Source of the DNA: Betaproteobacteria bacterium | Lineage (GTDB): Bacteria > Pseudomonadota > Gammaproteobacteria > Burkholderiales > SG8-41 | Assembly: GCA_900299145.1 (NCBI GenBank) | Contig: OMIN01000149.1 | Span: 59,679 to 123,678 of the forward strand | Direction of reading: 5' to 3' | Length of the DNA stretch: 64,000 bases | In this document: positions 1 through 10,009 of the stretch, piece after piece | Numbering within the stretch: the first letter of the stretch is position 1 | Layout of the letters: every line of letters starts with the position of its first letter | Position numbers and translations under genes: made by a program | The notes under the pieces: model-generated | What the model was told of the DNA's origin: nothing | The model's database searches: none | The model's input: the letters and a program-made list of their open reading frames with translations, nothing else

Positions 1-138
1 TGTGACGTGGTAGTGCAAGACGCAACTTATTATCGGGCACACGCAAAACTAGCTGATGGGACATTTGAAGTAATCGCGGAAATTTTCCCAACAAATATTT
101 ACCAGCAATACGCCGAGGCGCAAAAAAAGCGGGAGTAG
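1..138 (+). CDS. C-terminal fragment of an unknown protein (partial at window edge)
   Basis: Frame 1 is open from the first base to a TAG at 136-138 and encodes 45 residues beginning CDVVVQDATYY and ending AEAQKKRE. The composition looks like a natural protein end: hydrophobic strands VVV and FEVIAEIF, then a charged tail. I do not recognise the family. The gene starts upstream of the window and runs in the direction of the rimP operon, but 430 bases separate them, so it is probably a separate transcription unit. Confidence 0.5.
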   Translation, partial: CDVVVQDATYYRAHAKLADGTFEVIAEIFPTNIYQQYAEAQKKRE

Positions 139-326
139 GGCGGAGCGGTTTAATTGCTCACGCGGATGAGCGTTGCGGCTGGTGCGCGCAACGTGCGCCT
201 TACCGAGCGCCGCAATGTTCGTACGGAAACTCATTCGCGAAGCGGATTTGGGCGATTTGAATGTGTTGAACGTGCTTCACAATGCCCGCTTGCGCCGAAG
301 TGAACCTCTCCAAAATGGGATTTTAT

Positions 327-343
327 AACTATCTGTTTTTTAA
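327..343 (+). repeat. Dispersed AT-rich motif, copy 1
   Basis: Reads AACTATCTGTTTTTTAA, preceded by T and followed by an AT-rich tail (TGACTTTTTTATTT). Intergenic, upstream of rimP. It has C at the third motif position, like copies 2 and 5. Confidence 0.8.
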
Positions 344-505
344 TGACTTTTTTATTTCGAGGTCATTCCAGATTCCGCAACCGTATTGGACTTGAGGCAA
401 ATTTTTGTTATAGTTCATGGCTCTGCTACCTGTGGTGTTTCAAGGGCAGTAGAGGCTGGGATTAAAAAGCACCGGATTTTATAAGAATAAGCACGGCAGT
501 TAACG

Positions 506-527
506 ATGGGCGGTTCGCCCATTTTTT
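506..527 (+). promoter_or_regulatory. rimP leader hairpin / attenuator-like terminator
   Basis: A 7-bp stem ATGGGCG/CGCCCAT with a 3-base loop runs straight into a T-tract (522-527), 42 bases before the rimP start. A hairpin of this form upstream of rimP is a recurrent proteobacterial feature (the rimP-leader motif). It could end upstream transcription or attenuate the rimP-nusA-infB operon. The structure is seen; the regulatory role is inferred from position. Confidence 0.6.
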
Positions 528-569
528 GTTTCTGGCGTTTGGCGCGTGGTCGGTAAGGTATTGATTTAA

Positions 570-1007
570 ATGGATTTATTGGTTCTACTGGAAACGACGC
601 TGGCCGGCTTGGGATATGAGTTGGTGGATATGGAACGCTCGGGCAGGGGCGGTCTGATGAGAGTTTTCATAGACAAACCCGGCGGAGTGAACCTGGATGA
701 TTGCACGCTGGTGAGCAATCATCTGTCGCGGGTGTTGACGGTGGAAAATGTGCCGTATGAGCGGCTGGAGATTTCGTCGCCGGGGCTGGACAGGCCATTG
801 AAAAAGGAGCGCGATTTTGTGCGCTTTGCGGGGCAGAAGGTGCGTGTGAAGTTGCGTGTGCCGCTGGAAGGGCAGCGTAATTTCGTGGGCGTGTTGCGGG
901 AAACTCGTGCAGGTGCGGTGGTGCTGCAACTGGACGAGGGCGAGGGCAAGACGGTGACGTTTGATCTTGCCAATCTCGATAGGGCGCGGCTGGTTCCGGT
1001 GCTATAA
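570..1007 (+). CDS. rimP: Ribosome maturation factor RimP
   Basis: 145 residues, normal for the family. RimP binds the 30S precursor and helps late 16S rRNA/S12 assembly. The N-terminal alpha/beta domain carries the family signature around residues 60-75 ([15 protein letters not shown]), and a C-terminal SH3-like barrel follows (about 85-145; LDLANL-type ending). The ATG at 570 is the only sensible start. It is the first gene of the conserved rimP-nusA-infB operon, with nusA 35 bases downstream, and is probably transcribed from the leader carrying the hairpin at 506-527. Confidence 0.96.
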   Translation: MDLLVLLETTLAGLGYELVDMERSGRGGLMRVFIDKPGGVNLDDCTLVSNHLSRVLTVENVPYERLEISSPGLDRPLKKERDFVRFAGQKVRVKLRVPLEGQRNFVGVLRETRAGAVVLQLDEGEGKTVTFDLANLDRARLVPVL

Positions 1008-1042
1008 GCGCCGTCGGGTGATTCGAGGATTGGGAGTTTGGC

Positions 1043-2527
1043 ATGAGCAAGGAAATTCTGTTGTTGGTGGATGCGCTGGCGCGCGAGAAAAACGTCGATA
1101 AGGAAATTGTCTTCGGCGCGCTTGAGCTCGCGCTGGCTTCGGCCAGCAAGAAGAAGTTCAGCGAGGACGTGGACATTCGCGCTTCGGTGCATCGCGAAAC
1201 CGGCGAGTTTTCGTTCTTCCGCCGCTGGCTGGTGGTGCCCGACGCGGAAATCGAAACGCCTTCACGCGAATACAAACTGCACGAAGCGGTTGAGGAAAAG
1301 CCCGATTCGAAAATCGGCGATTACATCGAAGAGCCGCTGGAAGGTTTCGATCCGGGCCGCATCGGCGCGCAGACCGCCAAGCAGGTGATTTTGCAGCGCA
1401 TTCGCGATGCCGAACGCGAGCAGATTCTCAACGACTTTTTGGCGCGCGGCGAACATCTGGTTACCGGCACCATCAAGCGCATGGAGCGCGGCAATGCCAT
1501 TATCGAGTCCGGGCGGCTTGAGGCATTGCTGCCACGCGATCAGATGATTCCGAAGGAAAACCTGCGCGTGGGCGACCGCGTGCGCGCTCTGGTGTGGAAG
1601 GTGGAGCGCGCGATGCGCGGCCCGCAGTTGATTCTGTCGCGCACCGCGCCGGAATTCATTATCCGTTTGTTTGAGCTGGAAGTGCCGGAGCTCGAAGACG
1701 GCCTGATGGAAATCAAGGCGGCGGCGCGCGACCCTGGCCTGCGCGCAAAAATTGCGGTTCTGTCGAAGGATCGGCGCATCGACCCGATTGGCACCTGTGT
1801 CGGCATGCGCGGCTCGCGCGTGCAGGCGGTGACGGGCGAACTCGCGCAGGAGCGTGTCGATATCGTGCTGTGGAACGAAGACCCCGCGCAGTTCGTGGTG
1901 AGTGCGCTGGCGCCCGCCGAGGTCAGCAAAATCACGGTGGACGAAGAAAAGCGCACGATGGACATCGTGGTGGACGAGGAAAATCTCGCCCAGGCCATCG
2001 GCCGTGGCGGCCAGAACGTGCGGCTTGCCAGCGAACTGACCGGCTGGGAAATCAACATCATGAAGGAAGATGAGTGGAAGCAGAAATCCGAGGAAGAGTC
2101 CTCGAAAATCCGCGCCATTTTCATGGAAAAGCTCGATGTCGATGAGGAAGTCGCCGACATTCTGATGGAAGAAGGTTTTTCGTCGCTCGAGGAAGTGGCT
2201 TATGTGTCCCGCGCGGAGATGCTGGAAATCGAGGCCTTCGATGAAGAAACCGTGGATGAATTGCGGTCGCGCGCGCGTAATGCGCTGCTGACGCTGGAAA
2301 TCGCTTCCGAGGAAAAAGTCGAGCACGACATTGAAGATCTGATGAAGGTTGAATCCATGGATCGCGATACCGCGAAGCTGCTTGCATCCAAGGGTATCGG
2401 CACGCAGGAAGCGCTGGCGGATTACGCCACCGATGATCTGGTGGAAGAAACCGGCATCGAGGCGGAGCGGGCCAGCGAACTCATCATGGCGGCACGCGCG
2501 CCGTGGTTCGCGGAATCGAACGCCTGA
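1043..2527 (+). CDS. nusA: Transcription termination/antitermination factor NusA
   Basis: 494 residues, the length of proteobacterial NusA. Visible in order are the N-terminal RNA-polymerase-binding domain (1-125), an S1 domain (about 135-200, [12 protein letters not shown] onward), two KH domains (about 230-345, including [11 protein letters not shown] and [12 protein letters not shown]), and two acidic C-terminal repeats (about 365-420 and 440-490), the arrangement of long enterobacterial-type NusA. It modulates pausing, termination and antitermination. It lies between rimP and infB in the usual operon order. Confidence 0.98.
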   Translation: MSKEILLLVDALAREKNVDKEIVFGALELALASASKKKFSEDVDIRASVHRETGEFSFFRRWLVVPDAEIETPSREYKLHEAVEEKPDSKIGDYIEEPLEGFDPGRIGAQTAKQVILQRIRDAEREQILNDFLARGEHLVTGTIKRMERGNAIIESGRLEALLPRDQMIPKENLRVGDRVRALVWKVERAMRGPQLILSRTAPEFIIRLFELEVPELEDGLMEIKAAARDPGLRAKIAVLSKDRRIDPIGTCVGMRGSRVQAVTGELAQERVDIVLWNEDPAQFVVSALAPAEVSKITVDEEKRTMDIVVDEENLAQAIGRGGQNVRLASELTGWEINIMKEDEWKQKSEEESSKIRAIFMEKLDVDEEVADILMEEGFSSLEEVAYVSRAEMLEIEAFDEETVDELRSRARNALLTLEIASEEKVEHDIEDLMKVESMDRDTAKLLASKGIGTQEALADYATDDLVEETGIEAERASELIMAARAPWFAESNA

Positions 2528-2584
2528 TAGCCTATCGCTTGCACAGACTGACCCAGACTGACCCACACCGACCGACGAGATCGC

Positions 2585-5446
2585 ATGGCGCAACAGAACG
2601 TCACACAATTTGCCAAAGACCTGGGCGTGCCGCCGGCACAGCTCATTGAGCAGTTGCAGGCTGCGGGCGTGAAAAAAGCGTTCGCGGCGGAAACCGCCCT
2701 GACCGAAGGCGACAAGACGCAACTCCTTGATTTTCTTAAACAATCTCACGGGCAAAAAGAAGAGAAAAAGAAAATCACGCTGACCCGGCGGTCCACCACC
2801 GAGATCAAGAAGGCGGATGCGACTACTGGTAAGGCGCGCACAATTCAGGTTGAAGTGCGCAAGAAGCGCGTGCTGGTCAAGCGCGATGCGCCGGCTGTCG
2901 CCGAAGCGCCGGTCGCACCGGCGGTAGAAGAGGCGGCCGAAGTAGCTGCACAAGCTGCGCCGGTTGCACCAGTTGCACCGGTCGCACCCGAACCTCCTGC
3001 TATTGAAACACCGCAGCCCGTGGCAGAACCGGTGGTGGCAAAAGCGGCCGAGCCGCCACCCGTTGTCGAAACGCCGGTGGTGGCGGCGCCCGAACCGGCT
3101 GCGCCCCAGCCTGCTGCGGTTACGCAGCCAGCGCCTGCTGCCCCTCCCGCTCCTGCGGCTCCCGTTACTGCTGCCACTCCGGCCACGCCTGAAGCGCCCG
3201 TTGTTCGCAGGACCGTACCCGGCCCGCGTCCGGTGCTGGATGCCAAACAAATCGCCATTCGCGAAGCCGAGGCCCGGCAACACGCCGCGTTGGCGCAGCG
3301 TCAGGCCGAGGAATTGCAGAAGAAGCAGGCGTTGGAGGCCGAGCGCAGGCGCAAGGCTGAACTGGCGGCTGCTGCTGCGGAGGCGGCAAAAAATGCCAAG
3401 GCTAATGAAGCCACGGCCAAAAAGCCCGAAGGTGGAGTGGCTGGTACCCTTCACAAACCCGCGATGCCTGCGGGCGAGAAGAAATCGCCCAAGAAGGCAG
3501 CAGCTCCCAAGGCTGCGCCCGGTGCATGGCGCGACGAAGGCGCGGCCAAGCGCCGCACCATCAAGACGCGCGGCGACGCCACGGGCGGCACGGGAATTGG
3601 CGGCTGGCGTGATCGCAAAGCCAAGCACGGCTGGCACAAGGACGATGCTGAAGCGCAACACGCGTTTTCGGCGCCCACCGAACCGGTGGTGCGCGATGTC
3701 GTCGTGCCGGAAACCATTACCGTTGCCGATCTTGCGCACAAGATGTCGGTGAAGGCTGCCGAAGTAATCAAGGCGCTCATGAAACTCGGCAGCATGGTCA
3801 CGATCAATCAAGTGCTCGATCAGGACACCGCAATGATCGTGATCGAGGAAATGGGGCACAAGGCGGTGCGCGCCAAGCTTGACGACCCGGATGCGTTCCT
3901 CACCGAAGACCAGGCACCACATGCCGAAGCCGTGGCTGAAACACGCGCACCGGTGGTCACCGTGATGGGCCACGTCGACCACGGCAAGACGTCACTGCTC
4001 GACAAGATTCGCAGCACCAAGGTGACGGTGGGCGAGGCGGGCGGCATTACCCAGCACATCGGCGCGTATCACGTAGAGACGGCCAAGGGCATGGTGACAT
4101 TCCTTGATACACCGGGCCACGAGGCCTTTACCGCCATGCGTGCGCGCGGCTCGAAGGTCACTGATCTGGTGATTCTGGTGGTGGCGGCGGATGACGGTGT
4201 GATGCCGCAAACGCAGGAAGCCATCGCACATGCCAAGGCGGCCAAGGTGCCCCTGGTGGTGGCGTTGAACAAGATTGACAAACCGGAGGCCAACGCTGAA
4301 CGCGTGATGCAGGATCTGGCGTCGCAAGAGGTCGTGCCGGAGCAATGGGGCGGCGATACGCAGTTCGTGCCGGTATCGGCGCGCACGGGCGAAGGGCTGG
4401 ATGCCCTGCTCGACGCCGTGCTGTTGCAGGCAGAGGTGCTGGATCTGAAAGCGCCGAAAGAAGCGCCGGCCAAGGGTGTAGTGATCGAATCGCGGCTCGA
4501 CAAAGGGCGTGGTCCGGTGGCCACGGTGCTGGTGCAATCGGGTACGTTAAAGCAGGGCGATGTCCTGCTCGCGGGCGCGGTGTTCGGGCGCGTGCGCGCG
4601 CTGGTGGACGAAGCGGGGGGCACGGTCAAGGAAGCCGGGCCGTCGATTCCAGTGGAAGTGCTGGGCTTGCAGGATGTGCCCGCGGCAGGTGCGGACGTGC
4701 TGGTGCTGGGCGATGAGCGCAAGGCGCGCGAAATCGCGCTGTTCCGCCAGGGCAAGTTCCGCGACGTTAAGCTCGCCAAGCAGCAGTCGGCCAAGCTGGA
4801 AAACATGTTCGACCAGATGGGCGAAGGCGAGAAAAAAATGCTCCAGCTCATCATCAAGGCCGACGTGCAGGGCTCGTACGAAGGCTTGTCTCATGCGCTG
4901 TCGAAACTCTCGACCGACGAGGTGAAGGTCAACATCGTGCATGCAGCGATTGGCGGCATTACCGAATCGGACATCAACCTCGCGCTGGCATCCAAGGCGG
5001 TGGTGATCGGCTTTAACGTGCGTGCCGACGCGGCCGCGCGCAAGCTGGCAGAAAGTGGCGGCATCGATATCCGCTACTACAACATCATTTACGAAGCGGT
5101 CGACGACGTAAAAGCCGCGCTGACTGGCATGCTGGCGCCGGAGCGCAAGGAAAATACGCTGGGCACGGTCGAGGTGCGCGAAATTTTCCGCATCTCCAAG
5201 GTGGGCACGGTGGCGGGCTGTTTCGTCAGCGATGGCCTCGTGCGGCGCAATGCGCGTGTGCGCGTGCTGCGCGACAGCGTGGTGATTCACGAAGGCGAAT
5301 TCGATTCCTTAAAGCGTTTCAAGGACGATGTGCGCGAAGTCAAATCGGGCTTTGAATGCGGCCTGTCGCTCAAGGGTTATAACGATCTGAAAGCCGGCGA
5401 CCAGCTTGAAGTGTTTGAGGTGGTTGAAGTAGCGAGAACTCTTTAA
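2585..5446 (+). CDS. infB: Translation initiation factor IF-2
   Basis: 953 residues. A short N-terminal IF2-N domain is followed by a long Ala/Pro/Lys-rich linker (about residues 70-330, with PVAPVAP-type repeats), a second IF2-N-like helical segment (about 375-430) and the GTPase domain. G1 GHVDHGKT is at 462-469, G3 DTPGHE starts at 508 and G4 NKID at 562. The C-terminal beta-barrel/C1/C2 domains bind fMet-tRNA. It delivers initiator tRNA to the 30S subunit. The stop codon TAA (5444-5446) is also the first three bases of the dispersed AT-rich motif. Confidence 0.98.
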   Translation: MAQQNVTQFAKDLGVPPAQLIEQLQAAGVKKAFAAETALTEGDKTQLLDFLKQSHGQKEEKKKITLTRRSTTEIKKADATTGKARTIQVEVRKKRVLVKRDAPAVAEAPVAPAVEEAAEVAAQAAPVAPVAPVAPEPPAIETPQPVAEPVVAKAAEPPPVVETPVVAAPEPAAPQPAAVTQPAPAAPPAPAAPVTAATPATPEAPVVRRTVPGPRPVLDAKQIAIREAEARQHAALAQRQAEELQKKQALEAERRRKAELAAAAAEAAKNAKANEATAKKPEGGVAGTLHKPAMPAGEKKSPKKAAAPKAAPGAWRDEGAAKRRTIKTRGDATGGTGIGGWRDRKAKHGWHKDDAEAQHAFSAPTEPVVRDVVVPETITVADLAHKMSVKAAEVIKALMKLGSMVTINQVLDQDTAMIVIEEMGHKAVRAKLDDPDAFLTEDQAPHAEAVAETRAPVVTVMGHVDHGKTSLLDKIRSTKVTVGEAGGITQHIGAYHVETAKGMVTFLDTPGHEAFTAMRARGSKVTDLVILVVAADDGVMPQTQEAIAHAKAAKVPLVVALNKIDKPEANAERVMQDLASQEVVPEQWGGDTQFVPVSARTGEGLDALLDAVLLQAEVLDLKAPKEAPAKGVVIESRLDKGRGPVATVLVQSGTLKQGDVLLAGAVFGRVRALVDEAGGTVKEAGPSIPVEVLGLQDVPAAGADVLVLGDERKAREIALFRQGKFRDVKLAKQQSAKLENMFDQMGEGEKKMLQLIIKADVQGSYEGLSHALSKLSTDEVKVNIVHAAIGGITESDINLALASKAVVIGFNVRADAAARKLAESGGIDIRYYNIIYEAVDDVKAALTGMLAPERKENTLGTVEVREIFRISKVGTVAGCFVSDGLVRRNARVRVLRDSVVIHEGEFDSLKRFKDDVREVKSGFECGLSLKGYNDLKAGDQLEVFEVVEVARTL

Positions 5447-5460
5447 CTATTTGTTTTTAA
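5445..5460 (+). repeat. Dispersed AT-rich motif, copy 2 (overlaps infB stop)
   Basis: AACTATTTGTTTTTAA, whose leading TAA is the infB stop codon. Here the motif also forms an inverted repeat, AACTATTT (5445-5452) with AAATAGTT (5459-5466), followed by T residues, so this copy could act as a weak AU-rich terminator between infB and rbfA. Confidence 0.85.
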
Positions 5461-5561
5461 ATAGTTTTTATTAATCGCCTTATTGCGGAATACGCTTAAA
5501 ACACGGAAGATATCTTTGGTGAGTTTTTTCGCGTGTTTTGCGGTAAAGACGGTTTGCTGAC

Positions 5562-5948
5562 ATGCCCAAAGATTACCCCCGTGCCCGCCGCATCGCCGAT
5601 CAAATCCAGCGTGAGTTATCGGAAATCATCCGGCTGGAACTGAAAGACCCGCGTGTCGGCATGATCACGTTGACGGACGTGGAGGTGACGCCGGATTACT
5701 CACATGCCAAAGTGTTTTTTACACGGCTGGGAGACGAGGCGGATAACGGCAAAATCCTCAAGGCATTGGAGCACGCGGGCGGATTTCTGCGTAGCGAGCT
5801 CGCTCACCGCATGCGGCTGCGCCTCGTGCCCGAACTGCATTTTGAATACGACGAGTCGGTGGCGCGCGGCGCGCGGCTGTCCAGTTTGATCGACGAGGCT
5901 GTGGGCGCAAAATCCGCAAAATCTGGCGCGAAGCCAGCGCTCAAGTAG
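5562..5948 (+). CDS. rbfA: 30S ribosome-binding factor RbfA
   Basis: 128 residues, typical length. It opens with the family hallmark RIADQIQRELSEII and contains LKDPRVGMITLTDVEVTPDYSHAKVFF in the KH-like core, then SELAHRMRLRLVPELHF. It binds the 30S subunit near the 5' helix of 16S rRNA during cold adaptation and assembly. It sits between infB and truB (21 bases before truB), as in other proteobacteria. The 115-base gap after infB is long for this operon and holds an AT-rich motif copy. Confidence 0.97.
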   Translation: MPKDYPRARRIADQIQRELSEIIRLELKDPRVGMITLTDVEVTPDYSHAKVFFTRLGDEADNGKILKALEHAGGFLRSELAHRMRLRLVPELHFEYDESVARGARLSSLIDEAVGAKSAKSGAKPALK

Positions 5949-5969
5949 GGCTCTATTGGTGGTTTCAGC

Positions 5970-6917
5970 GTGAGCAAGCCCCGGCGCAACTACCGCAGCG
6001 TCGATGGCGTGCTGCTGTTGGACAAGCCGCTGGGCATCAGCTCGCAGCAGGCGGTGAGCCGCGCGCGCCATCTGTTCAATGCCGCCAAGGCCGGCCACAC
6101 CGGCACGCTCGATCCCGCCGCCGATGGCCTGCTGCCCGTGTGTTTTGGCGAAGCGACCAAGTTCAGCCATTTTTTGCTCGATGCTGACAAGACTTATGTG
6201 GCGACGGTGCGGCTGGGCGTGACCACTACGACGGGCGATGCCGAGGGGGACATTATTGCCAGCAAGCCACCGGTGACCGACCCGGTGTTGATCGCGCGGG
6301 CTGTTGAGAAATTTCGTGGCGACATTGTGCAAACGCCGCCCATGCACAGCGCCTTGAAGCACCAAGGCGTGCCACTCTACGAATACGCGCGCATGGGTGT
6401 CGATATCGAGCGCGCGCCCCGTAATGTCCGTATCCATGAATTGCAAGTATTTGATTTAATAGATAATTTTTTTAAACTGCGGGTGCGCTGCAGTAAAGGC
6501 ACCTACATCCGCGTCCTAGCGGAAGACATCGGCACGGCACTCGGCTGCGGCGCCAGCCTGTCCGCGCTGACGCGCACGGCGACTGGAGAGTTCGCACTCA
6601 ATCATCCCTCGGTGTGCACGCTGGCGGCACTGCAGGACATGCCGGAAACCGAGCGCATGGTGCGATTGCTACCGGTTGACACGCTGCTGCGTGGCTTGCC
6701 TGAACTGGAAGTCGGCGCAACCGAGGCGCAGCGCCTGCTGCTCGGCCAGAAACTCGCGTTGCGGCAGGCTCTTAATAGCGGTTATGCCCGCATTTACGGC
6801 CCGAACCGGCGATTTTTGGGGCTGGTGGAGGTGGGCGCGGGTGGGCGTACCGTGCCTTACCGCATGCTCGCGCAGCAATCGGCCAGCGGCCAGACCGGGC
6901 ATGATGCAACGCAATGA
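5970..6917 (+). CDS. truB: tRNA pseudouridine(55) synthase TruB
   Basis: 315 residues with a GTG start. It converts U55 to pseudouridine in the T-loop of tRNAs. The catalytic motif GHTGTLDPAADGLLPV is present with the expected catalytic Asp at residue 48. The motif CSKGTYIRVLAEDIG (about 175-190) and a C-terminal PUA-like extension follow. Residues around 159-170 (QVFDLIDNFF) are encoded by an unusually AT-rich stretch containing a copy of the dispersed motif (6445-6460), although neighbouring codons are GC-rich. The frame and the conserved alignment are intact. Confidence 0.97.
   Translation: MSKPRRNYRSVDGVLLLDKPLGISSQQAVSRARHLFNAAKAGHTGTLDPAADGLLPVCFGEATKFSHFLLDADKTYVATVRLGVTTTTGDAEGDIIASKPPVTDPVLIARAVEKFRGDIVQTPPMHSALKHQGVPLYEYARMGVDIERAPRNVRIHELQVFDLIDNFFKLRVRCSKGTYIRVLAEDIGTALGCGASLSALTRTATGEFALNHPSVCTLAALQDMPETERMVRLLPVDTLLRGLPELEVGATEAQRLLLGQKLALRQALNSGYARIYGPNRRFLGLVEVGAGGRTVPYRMLAQQSASGQTGHDATQ
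6445..6460 (+). repeat. Dispersed AT-rich motif, copy 3 (inside truB)
   Basis: AAGTATTTGATTTAAT, followed by the same kind of T-rich tail seen at intergenic copies. It is fully inside the truB reading frame between two conserved blocks and differs from consensus mainly by A at motif position 10. Confidence 0.65.
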
Positions 6918-6922
6918 AAAAC

Positions 6923-6952
6923 TTGAAAAATTCCCCAATTTTCAGGTACAAT
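6923..6952 (+). promoter_or_regulatory. Sigma70-type promoter for rpsO
   Basis: TTGAAA (6923-6928), an 18-base spacer and TACAAT (6947-6952) lie immediately after the truB stop and about 50 bases before the rpsO ATG. A separate rpsO promoter at this place is known in enterobacteria. Inferred from sequence match only. Confidence 0.65.
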
Positions 6953-7002
6953 ACTGGGTTTTCCGAGCGAAGAAAATCTGGGGATATTGGAGATATTAAA
7001 TT

Positions 7003-7272
7003 ATGGCGGTAACTACACAACAAAAGGCGCAAGTCGTCGCCGAATACCAGCGCAAGGCCGGTGACACCGGGTCGCCCGAAGTGCAAATCGCGTTGCTGAC
7101 CACGCGTATCACGGGCTTGACCGATCACTTCAAAGCGAACGTGAAGGATCATCACTCGCGCCGCGGCCTGTTGCGTATGGTGAGCCAGCGCCGCAAACTG
7201 CTGGATTATTTGAAGCGCAGCGATGCCAACAAATACAAGAACGTGATTGACCGCCTCGGGCTGCGCAAGTAA
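7003..7272 (+). CDS. rpsO: 30S ribosomal protein S15
   Basis: 89 residues, the universal S15 length. It contains the S15 signature from [14 protein letters not shown] through LKVN-type helices to [20 protein letters not shown]. It binds the central domain of 16S rRNA, and in E. coli it represses its own translation through a leader pseudoknot. It follows truB and precedes pnp, the classic order. A strong terminator lies at 7459-7481, so rpsO may be transcribed largely apart from pnp. Confidence 0.98.
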   Translation: MAVTTQQKAQVVAEYQRKAGDTGSPEVQIALLTTRITGLTDHFKANVKDHHSRRGLLRMVSQRRKLLDYLKRSDANKYKNVIDRLGLRK

Positions 7273-7458
7273 CGCGCGTCCTAAGCCGTCAAAGTTATTC
7301 GCGAGCCCGTTGTTCAACAACCAATCGCCCGCCATGCCGGGAACCCGCTCAATTTCGTTGGCGCATGCCGCCGCGCCTCTTGTTGCGGTTATGGGTGTGG
7401 CTGGTGCGGGTTTTGGCATCTTGGCCTCGGGGCGCCGCGCACGTTTGCAGTAAAAAAA

Positions 7459-7481
7459 GACCGCCGGTGGGCGGTCTTTTT
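7459..7481 (+). terminator. Rho-independent terminator after rpsO
   Basis: 7-bp GC-rich stem GACCGCC (7459-7465) with GGCGGTC (7470-7476), 4-base loop, then five T residues. It lies 187 bases beyond the rpsO stop and 67 bases before the pnp start. The preceding A-run makes it potentially bidirectional. Confidence 0.85.
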
Positions 7482-7547
7482 GTTTGCTGTTTCGATTGAA
7501 GAATTCAGAGTGAAAACCATAGTGATAATGAAAGCAGGGGATACGAA

Positions 7548-9653
7548 TTGAGTCACGTTAAAAAGTCGATCATGTGGGGGCGTCACCAGTTGACGCTGGA
7601 GACCGGTGAAATTGCGCGCCAGTCGGGCGGTGCGGTGATGGTGTCGATGGACGAAACCGTGGTGCTGGTTACTGCGGTGGCGCAACGCAAGGTGAAGGCC
7701 GGGCAGGATTTCTTCCCTCTTACCGTCGACTATCAGGAAAAGACTTACGCTGCGGGCAAAATTCCCGGCGGCTTTTTCCGCCGCGAAGGACGTCCTTCCG
7801 AGAAAGAAATTCTGACCTGCCGTTTGATCGACCGCCCGCTGCGGCCGCTGTTCCCGGACGGCTTTTACAACGAAGTGCAGATCATCGCCACAGTGATGTC
7901 GTCGAACAGCGAAATCGACTCCGACATTCCCGCCATGATCGGCGCCTCGGCCGCGCTGGCGATTTCCGGCGTGCCGTTCCAGGGGCCGATCGGTGCCGCG
8001 CGCGTGGGCTATATGAACGGCGGCTACGTGCTGAATCCGACGCAGACCGAGCTCAAGACCACGCAACTGGATTTGGTGGTTGCCGGAACGCAGCAGGCGG
8101 TATTGATGGTGGAATCCGAGGCGCAAGTGCTATCCGAGGACGTGATGCTGGGCGCAGTGGTGTTCGGCCACGAGCAGATGCAGGCCGTGATCAATCTTAT
8201 CCACGAACTGGTGGAAGAAGCCGGCAAGCCCTTGTGGGACTGGGCGCCAGCGCCGAAAGACGAAGCGCTCACCGCGCGCATCACCGCGCTGGCCGAGAAG
8301 GATTTGAACGCCGCGTTCCAGATGAAGGAGAAGCAGGCGCGTTCGGCGGCCATTGACGACATCTGGAAGCGCGTACACACCGAAGTCGGCGTGGGCACGG
8401 AAGGCGGCCCCGATGCCAACGCGGTGGGCGAAATCTGCTTCGCGCTGGAATCGAAGATCGTGCGCGGGCAAATTCTGAATGGCGAGCCGCGCATCGATGG
8501 GCGCGACACACGCACCGTGCGCCCGATTACGATTCGCAACAGCGTGTTACCGCGTACGCATGGCTCGGCGCTGTTTACACGTGGCGAAACGCAGGCGCTG
8601 GTGGTGGCCACGCTGGGCACCGCGCGCGACGAACAGCGCGTGGATGCACTGATGGGCGAGTATTCCGACCGCTTCATGCTTCACTACAACATGCCGCCGT
8701 TCGCCACCGGCGAAACCGGCCGCGTGGGCACTCCCAAGCGGCGTGAAATTGGCCATGGACGGCTCGCCAAGCGTGCACTGTTGGCAGTGTTGCCCAAGCC
8801 CGAGGAATTTGCGTATTCGATCCGCGTCGTGTCCGAAATAACCGAATCGAACGGTTCGAGTTCGATGGCCTCGGTGTGTGGCGGCTGTCTTGCGCTGATG
8901 GATGCCGGCGTGCCGTTGAAAGACCATGTCGCGGGTATCGCGATGGGCCTCATCAAGGAAGGCAACCGCTTTGCCGTGTTGTCGGATATTCTGGGTGACG
9001 AAGATCACCTGGGCGACATGGATTTCAAGGTGGCCGGTACCGCGACGGGCATTACCGCGTTGCAAATGGACATCAAGATCACCGGCATTACCAAGGAAAT
9101 CATGCATGCCGCGCTGGTACAGGCGCGTGAAGGCCGGCTGCATATTCTCGAAAAAATGCGTGGTGCGATGCAGACGGCGCGCACCGATCTGTCGGCGTGG
9201 GCGCCGCGCATGATCACCTTCAAGATCAAGCCAGACAAGATTCGCGATGTGATCGGCAAGGGTGGCGCGGTAATCCGTGCGCTGACCGAGGAAACCGGCA
9301 CCACCATCGACATTCAAGATGATGGCTCGGTGACCATCGCCTGCGTATCAGCCGAGGGTGGTGAGGCCGCGCGCAAACGCATCGAAGAAATCACGGCAGA
9401 CGTCGAAGTCGGCAAGATTTATGACGGCACCGTGTTGAAGCTGCTGGATTTTGGTGCGATCGTCAGCGTGCTGCCGGGCCGCGATGGCCTGCTGCATATT
9501 TCGCAAATCGCCAACGAGCGCGTAAACGCAGTGGCTGATTATTTGAAGGAAGGTCAGGCCGTGCGCGTTAAAGTGCTGGAGGCTGACGAAAAAGGCCGCC
9601 TGCGCTTGTCAATGAAGGCGGCGGCGGCGGAAGCTGCGGCGCCAAGCGCGTGA
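7548..9653 (+). CDS. pnp: Polyribonucleotide nucleotidyltransferase (PNPase)
   Basis: 701 residues. Phosphorolytic 3'-5' exoribonuclease, part of the RNA degradosome. Two RNase PH-like domains (about 10-230 and 320-550; [22 protein letters not shown] in the first), a KH domain (about 555-615, [20 protein letters not shown]) and an S1 domain (about 620-690) are visible. The start is a TTG at 7548 preceded by a good ribosome site (AGGGGA, 7535-7540); no ATG precedes the conserved block [12 protein letters not shown] at a fitting distance. The A-rich/Ala-rich tail ends 31 bases before a terminator. Confidence 0.97.
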   Translation: MSHVKKSIMWGRHQLTLETGEIARQSGGAVMVSMDETVVLVTAVAQRKVKAGQDFFPLTVDYQEKTYAAGKIPGGFFRREGRPSEKEILTCRLIDRPLRPLFPDGFYNEVQIIATVMSSNSEIDSDIPAMIGASAALAISGVPFQGPIGAARVGYMNGGYVLNPTQTELKTTQLDLVVAGTQQAVLMVESEAQVLSEDVMLGAVVFGHEQMQAVINLIHELVEEAGKPLWDWAPAPKDEALTARITALAEKDLNAAFQMKEKQARSAAIDDIWKRVHTEVGVGTEGGPDANAVGEICFALESKIVRGQILNGEPRIDGRDTRTVRPITIRNSVLPRTHGSALFTRGETQALVVATLGTARDEQRVDALMGEYSDRFMLHYNMPPFATGETGRVGTPKRREIGHGRLAKRALLAVLPKPEEFAYSIRVVSEITESNGSSSMASVCGGCLALMDAGVPLKDHVAGIAMGLIKEGNRFAVLSDILGDEDHLGDMDFKVAGTATGITALQMDIKITGITKEIMHAALVQAREGRLHILEKMRGAMQTARTDLSAWAPRMITFKIKPDKIRDVIGKGGAVIRALTEETGTTIDIQDDGSVTIACVSAEGGEAARKRIEEITADVEVGKIYDGTVLKLLDFGAIVSVLPGRDGLLHISQIANERVNAVADYLKEGQAVRVKVLEADEKGRLRLSMKAAAAEAAAPSA

Positions 9654-9683
9654 TGCACGTAGCGTATCGCCTCACAGCAAAAT

Positions 9684-9712
9684 AAAAAAGGCGGCTTTGG
9701 CCGCCTTTTTTA
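9684..9712 (+). terminator. Rho-independent terminator after pnp
   Basis: Stem GGCGGC (9690-9695) with GCCGCC (9700-9705), loop TTTG, flanked by an A-run upstream and a T-run downstream. It ends the pnp transcript. Confidence 0.9.
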
Positions 9713-9750
9713 TTGAATCGCTCTAGCGAAGCGGAAAAGGGTTTCTCTAT

Positions 9751-9766
9751 AAGTATTTGTTTTAAT
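9751..9766 (+). repeat. Dispersed AT-rich motif, copy 4
   Basis: AAGTATTTGTTTTAAT, preceded by T and followed by TGGATATTTTATTT. The tail closely resembles that of copy 10 at 33252, so similarity extends beyond the 17-base core. Intergenic between pnp and dksA. Confidence 0.85.
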
Positions 9767-9832
9767 TGGATATTTTATTTGACTTTGGCTGCGATGTAAC
9801 TTTTGCCTTCAGCAGAATCTCGATCGAGTCGC

Positions 9833-9866
9833 AAAAAAGCCGCTCACATGGAGCGGCTTTTTTTTG
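9833..9866 (-). terminator. Bidirectional terminator serving dksA
   Basis: Stem GCCGCTC (9839-9845) with GAGCGGC (9851-9857), 5-base loop, with an A-run on one side and a T-run on the other, so it can work in both directions. It lies 140 bases beyond the dksA stop on the minus strand. Confidence 0.75.
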
Positions 9867-10009
9867 TTTCGACATAACGCGTACCTTAAAGGTTACGCCA
9901 GCACTAAAAACAGATCGTAAAAATTCGCATTTTGCGGCCTACTTTGAGTTTCGGCGCCACCTCAAGCTTCGGTAGCGGTAGCCCTTCACTGAAAACCAGT
10001 CGTGAAAAA

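Larger units (their letters stand above)
139..569. other. Intergenic region upstream of rimP
   Basis: No convincing gene. A 45-codon reading frame from an ATG at 166 has low-complexity Arg-rich content and no family resemblance. The region is AT-rich compared with the genes. It holds one copy of the dispersed TAASTATYTG motif (327-343) and a GC hairpin with a T-run (506-527) just before rimP. The tRNA often found upstream of rimP in proteobacteria is not visible here. Confidence 0.6.
9654..10009. other. Intergenic region between pnp and dksA (convergent)
   Basis: No gene supported. It holds the pnp terminator, AT-rich motif copy 4 (9751-9766), a second hairpin terminator (9833-9866), and two loosely similar A-rich stretches at about 9902-9929 and 9986-10017 (CACTAAAAACAGATCG and CACTGAAAACCAGTCG). 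The first of these contains an 11-base partial match to the reverse of the dispersed motif. Confidence 0.6.

Noticed and set aside
1262..3982. A 906-codon open frame on the minus strand across nusA and infB
   Set aside because: It is antisense to two universally conserved genes, rich in Arg, His and Gly as expected for the reverse of GC-rich codons, and has no family resemblance.
7247..7453. 68-codon frame between rpsO and pnp
   Set aside because: It starts inside rpsO, lacks a ribosome site and known similarity, and ends at the terminator; likely chance.
9766..9975. 69-codon frame between pnp and dksA
   Set aside because: It reads through a terminator hairpin and begins inside a motif copy tail.
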